From positions 4,526,001 to 4,590,000 of the forward strand of contig NW_026944383.1 of the NCBI RefSeq assembly GCF_033439725.1: a stretch of 64,000 bases of DNA, written 5' to 3'. This DNA is from Neurospora tetraspora (lineage: Eukaryota > Ascomycota > Sordariomycetes > Sordariales > Sordariaceae). The translations under genes were made by a program, and so were the position numbers. The notes below the pieces were generated by a model. The model was given only the letters and a program-made list of their open reading frames with translations, did no database searches and had not been told where the DNA came from. Shown here piece after piece: positions 60,233 to 64,000 of the stretch (positions are counted from its first letter, which is position 1; each line of letters begins with the position of its first letter).

Positions 60233-61398
60233 TGCGTTGGTGTTTCGTTCAGACTGGGGAATTAGGTGAAGATGAAGAGGTACAGAATCAAGAAATGTGA
60301 AGAGAGTGTGAAGAGTCGCTGGTAACTGTTACCCCCGCACTATACACTATAGACGGGACTCGAGGATAAGGATAGACAGGCAAAAGTTGCAAGTTGCAAC
60401 AGCAACACAACAATGCAACAAAAAGTCCAGACCACCAGAGATGGTGGGATTTGTCGTCAGAAAAAGGGACAGAAGGACAGCTACGCTGCTTGGTATCGAC
60501 AACGTGTTTCACTATGCCACTAATTATGAGACTCCGTATTGCGGGTCAAAGCGTTGAGCAAGGAGCTTGGGTTTCTTGGATCTCTTGGGCTAGCTCCCAA
60601 AGAACCTGGAAATGACGTTATTCGCTTGCCATTCGGTGGATGGGCGCCATGGACGGCGACAACAAGCGGCAGGATTCGTGTGATGGAGGGAACCATTCGA
60701 GTGCCACACACTCTTTCAATCTGTTGTCACACGGCAGACCGGGAAAAGGGACAGCGTTGTTGCACGTGCATTCCGTTTGTTCCAACATAACCGCCGTTTA
60801 AACGAATGGTTGTAGAAAAAAGTCCCCAAAGTCTAAATTCCCAAAGCATGAGTGGGTTATCGTGGGGTTGTCCTAACTTGATTGACTGACAGGTGATAAC
60901 GGCGGGGGTTCTGATGAACTGGCAAGGGGGTCAAAAAGGGGTGCTCCGCGTGTTGTGCATAGCCCCGGAACTACAGCAAGATCTGATAATATGCTAAGTT
61001 CAGAGTACCAAGACGGGGTGGTCTTGATAGTTGCATGTCCAAGACCCTGGCTCCCGTTCCACCACTTCCATTGGCCGCGGCCTTCTCGCGGAAATCAATC
61101 CGCCCAACCCAGACAACAATGCGGTACCTCGGCAATTATGGGAATCCCACTATGGCTGACCTCCCCTTGGTCAATGATACAAAACATCCTCCAAACAAAT
61201 CTCCATACTGTACTTCTTAACCTAGGTATGCCGACGGTGGTCATATTATTTGATTAATCATACTTTTGCTCGACCTACTTCCACTTGATTATAAACAAGC
61301 CTAGTCTCATTGGTATCCTCAAGTGTTTACCGCCGCCGTCTTACATCACTTTCACTGTGTGACATACACTTGACTCTTCACCTGTAAATCCGAACGCA
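60233..61398. promoter_or_regulatory. Divergent promoter region between the oxysterol-binding and thioesterase genes
   Basis: About 1.17 kb between two divergent start codons. No gene, RNA or clear factor site recognised. Confidence 0.45.
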
Positions 61399-62624
61399 AT
61401 GGGAAAGTCGGAAGAGGAATCAAAGGAGGCGCCTCGCCCTACCCTCATCAGGCCGCCGCCTGAGGACCCAAGCAAGGCGCCCATCGAGAACACTTCGGAG
61501 GTCACAGAACTGGCCGTGATCGGACCTGTAAGTCTGGACTCATATGGCATCTCGCCTTGCCCATCTTATCACATCCCTCCAATGCATATGTCTCCCAGAC
61601 ATACATCAGCCCTGCATGACACATTTCCATCATCGCAATCACCATAAACTGACACCATACGCAGAATATCTTCACCAATGCCCGCCAACCATGGCATCCC
61701 CCTGGCGCGCGCGGTATCTACGGCGGCGCCGTGATCGCCATGTGTCTCGCGGCCGGCCAAAAGACCGTCCCATCTGACTTCCTCGTCCACTCCATGCACT
61801 GCTACTTCCTCCTCGCCGGCTCCGCCGAACTTCCCATCCTCTTCCACGTCGAGCTCGTCCGGGACGGCCGCTCCTTCGCCACGCGGACCGTTCAAGCGCG
61901 CCAAAAGGGCCGCTGCATCTTCACCACCACCATCTCCTTCGTGCGGGAAGGGTCCAGCGGGCCGCGGGGCAGCCAAGTCTCGCACGCCTCATCCATGCCC
62001 ATCGACGAGAAGACGGGCAAGCCGTGCCAACCGCCTCCGGATGACTACGACGGCGAACCCGAACTCGTCCGCTCCAGCCCCAACCCCTTCCAGAGCGCGC
62101 GGATCGAGGTCACCAACGCCGACAGCCCGCGCCCGCAGGACAAGAAGGCGCGGCAGTGGTACCGAGCTAAAGGAAAGATCAGCGCTGAGGGAGGGCAGCA
62201 GGCGCACCTGACCGCGCTGGCGTACGTCAGCGACTCGTACTTCATCGGCACCATCGGGCGCATCCACAAGCTGTGGCGGTTCCCCTTCCACCCGGAGGAC
62301 TTTGGGAAGCTGCCCGAGGACTTGCAGGAGCGGGTGCGCGCGCTGCACGAGTGGGAGGGTTTGGGACACCCTAAGGATATGGTGGGCCGGCCGGAGATCG
62401 GGATGATGGTCAGTCTGGATCATTCCATCTACTTCCATGAGCCGGCCAAGGTCAGGGCGGACGAGTGGATGCTGAGCGAGATGGAGAGTCCGTGGGCGGG
62501 TGATGGGAGGGGTGTGGTGACGCAGAGGATCTATAATAAGGATGGCATGTTGTTGGCTACTTGCGTGCAGGAAGGGTTGGTGAGGTTGGAGAAGAATCCT
62601 GGGAAGACGGATTCTAAACTCTAG
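61399..62624 (+). CDS. Peroxisomal acyl-CoA thioesterase II (TesB/Tes1 family)
   Basis: Hydrolyses acyl-CoA to free fatty acid and CoA in peroxisomes, balancing CoA during beta-oxidation. Exons 61399-61527 and 61665-62624 (gtaagt...cgcag) give 362 residues. The double hot-dog fold shows in its conserved lines: RGIYGGAVIAMCLAAGQKTV, VHSMHCYFLLAGS, FATRTVQARQKGRCIFTTTISF, LTALAYVSDSYFIGTIGR, SLDHSIYFHE and RIYNKDGMLLATCVQEGLVR. The C-terminus is SKL, a canonical PTS1 import signal. The family's D/T/Q catalytic network appears represented by the D of SLDHSIYFH, by T and by Q of CVQEG. An N-terminal Pro/Glu-rich extension of about 30 residues is not conserved. Confidence 0.94.
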
Positions 62625-64000
62625 TCTAGGCGTGCGGCGGTCTGTGTGGATTGAGATATTAGAAAGGAGAGCGATGTAGAAAGGATTCGGTTTTCCATGA
62701 TCTTGTGGATAGAGTATAGACTATTTGGAAATATAAACACAGCGCTGCTGTACTGCGTGCCTCTACCTGGCAGGTAATATCATTCCACCCCAATTCTGAC
62801 CATAGCCCCCAAGGCATCATTCGCAAGCCCAATACATACCGGCTGCGTACGGTGCCAGCCCCAGGTGCCTGCTGCCATCGTTCCTGCCGCCGCTGCCGCC
62901 CGGCCGGCACGCCCTTCCCCACGGCATAACAGACATCGGACGACATGGCACCCGCCTCCGCGCACCTTCCCAGACTGGCCCAGGCACCAGCGGGTATATA
63001 AGGTCCGTTCCCTAGCCCCTCTACCACAACGGGGAGCCCTGTGGTCTCATGGCGCAGTGGTTACCGTTGATGAATAACTTAGCGTGGCGGTTTTCGTAGG
63101 TCTGCAGCTGGGGTATTGTCGTTCGTTCTACAAACCTACCTGGGCGACTTAGCTTTTTTGCTTTTTTGGTTCGATGGGGGGATTATTGAGGATATTCGAA
63201 ATAAGGGCTTTGGATTTTTCTTTTTAGTTTTGGACTTTTGGGGGGTGGGAAATGGGTTTGTCTTGTTGTGTGCAATGCGAGGAGGGAGTTGGGTGGGACT
63301 AGAGAGTTGACGACATAGTACCTAGCCAGTTGCGTATTTCCATGAACTAGGTTTTGCTCGTGACATTCCCGCTGTCTGTTACATGTCACTTACGTTCATC
63401 ACCATAATGTATCTCACTTACTATTTACTGTTTCTCTCCTCAGCCTAATCAACAACACCCAACCCAAAGTGACATCTTCATCACATGGCTATCACGCATA
63501 ACATCAAAGCATCAATAAGGTGAACAAAGGAAAGTAATGTATTTTGGCTGAAGTGGATCTATCAGATACCGAAATGTCCTTCTTGGTGTAGCCTGTATTT
63601 GTTCAGACAGATGTCCATCCGTCCTTAATCCGACGCACCATCGTAAAGGTTCAGGCTCGTATTTTCTTTCTGTTCCTTCGAGGAACTTGACAACAAGAAA
63701 GACTTCCAGCAAGGGAACCCTCCACAGCAATTTCCAGAAAGCCATTCTCCTCATCAGACAAAAGCCCCTTTCCCAAGCTGCTTCACCCGGGCTGCCCCAC
63801 TCTCGGCGTTACGAGGGGCTGATGTAGTCGTCTCAAACTCTCTTCAATCTTCTCAAAGAAGGGTACTCAATCCGTCAACATCCTCGCTTCAGGTCGCCGC
63901 TAGCTCTTTTGGGGGGTTGGCAACCCATCCTTCCAGCGGACTCGCATCGCCTCAGGCCCTTCCTGTGTTGCCACAGGCGCACTTCCGGCGGAGAATCAAC
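62625..64000. other. Thioesterase 3' region and window end, no supported gene
   Basis: About 1.4 kb. It contains a TATATAAG at about 62995 and a tRNA-like 5' half at 63043. Minus frames at 62659-63027 and 63512-63754 have no recognisable motif. A gene may begin beyond the right edge. Confidence 0.45.
63043..63064 (+). other. tRNA-like 5' half (A-box) without a B-box
   Basis: The sequence GGTCTCATGGCGCAGTGGTT matches the start of a tRNA: a 7-nt acceptor strand, TGGCGCAGTGG fitting the A-box consensus. No complementary acceptor strand, anticodon arm or GGTTCGA B-box follows within 120 bp. A TATATAAG lies about 48 bp upstream. It is probably a truncated tRNA relic or chance. Confidence 0.3.

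Noticed and set aside
63512-63754. 80-codon minus-strand frame
   Set aside because: Short, no domain, no neighbouring splice sites; could be chance.

Overview
The window is nuclear DNA of a filamentous ascomycete, most likely Neurospora or a close relative (Sordariales). Three things point there. The genes are GC-rich with short introns (about 50-110 bp, GT...CTAAC...AG). There is a bifunctional arginine-biosynthesis gene of arg-6 type, predicted at 871 residues. Two blocks of extreme A+T richness look like transposon DNA destroyed by RIP (repeat-induced point mutation).

Layout. 1-2.4 kb holds a partial mitochondrial ribosomal protein uS14m (+) converging on lipoyl synthase (-). 3.48-11.33 kb is the first AT-rich block: no open frames, weak relics of a Ty3/gypsy-type pol on the + strand, and a 36-bp direct repeat at its ends that differs only by transitions. 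12.1-13.1 kb is a synaptobrevin-type R-SNARE; 14.7-17.4 kb is arg-6. 19.3-20.8 kb is an intact six-exon class I terpene cyclase with a possible decayed frame just upstream. 22.2-25.7 kb is a compact cluster: signal peptide peptidase (-), Mediator subunit Med31 (+) and RNA polymerase III subunit C11 (-). 26.05-32.53 kb is the second AT-rich block, bounded by an inverted repeat (about 41 of 48 positions identical) and holding tandem arrays. 33.0-39.7 kb holds an ankyrin protein (+), a GPI-type thaumatin-like protein (-) and an Hsp70-like ATPase with a proline-rich head (-). A gene-poor stretch follows, with a single-pass membrane protein (42.7-43.6 kb) and a doubtful small ORF. 47.1-48.8 kb is glucokinase; 49.9-51.3 kb an N-acetyltransferase with an N-terminal PIP-box-like motif; 52.8-54.1 kb a nuclear zinc-finger protein resembling Sgf11; 54.6-55.2 kb a small cyclophilin; 56.2-60.2 kb a long ankyrin-PH-FFAT-ORD oxysterol-binding protein; 61.4-62.6 kb a peroxisomal acyl-CoA thioesterase ending in SKL.

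The genes do not form one pathway. Most are housekeeping genes: mitochondrial translation and lipoylation, arginine synthesis, vesicle fusion, transcription, glycolysis, lipid transport and peroxisomal lipid metabolism. The accessory features are the two RIP blocks, the lone terpene cyclase, and the surface proteins (thaumatin-like and PAN-like). Exon borders were placed by hand from splice consensus, reading phase and remembered family conservation. No alignment or search was run.
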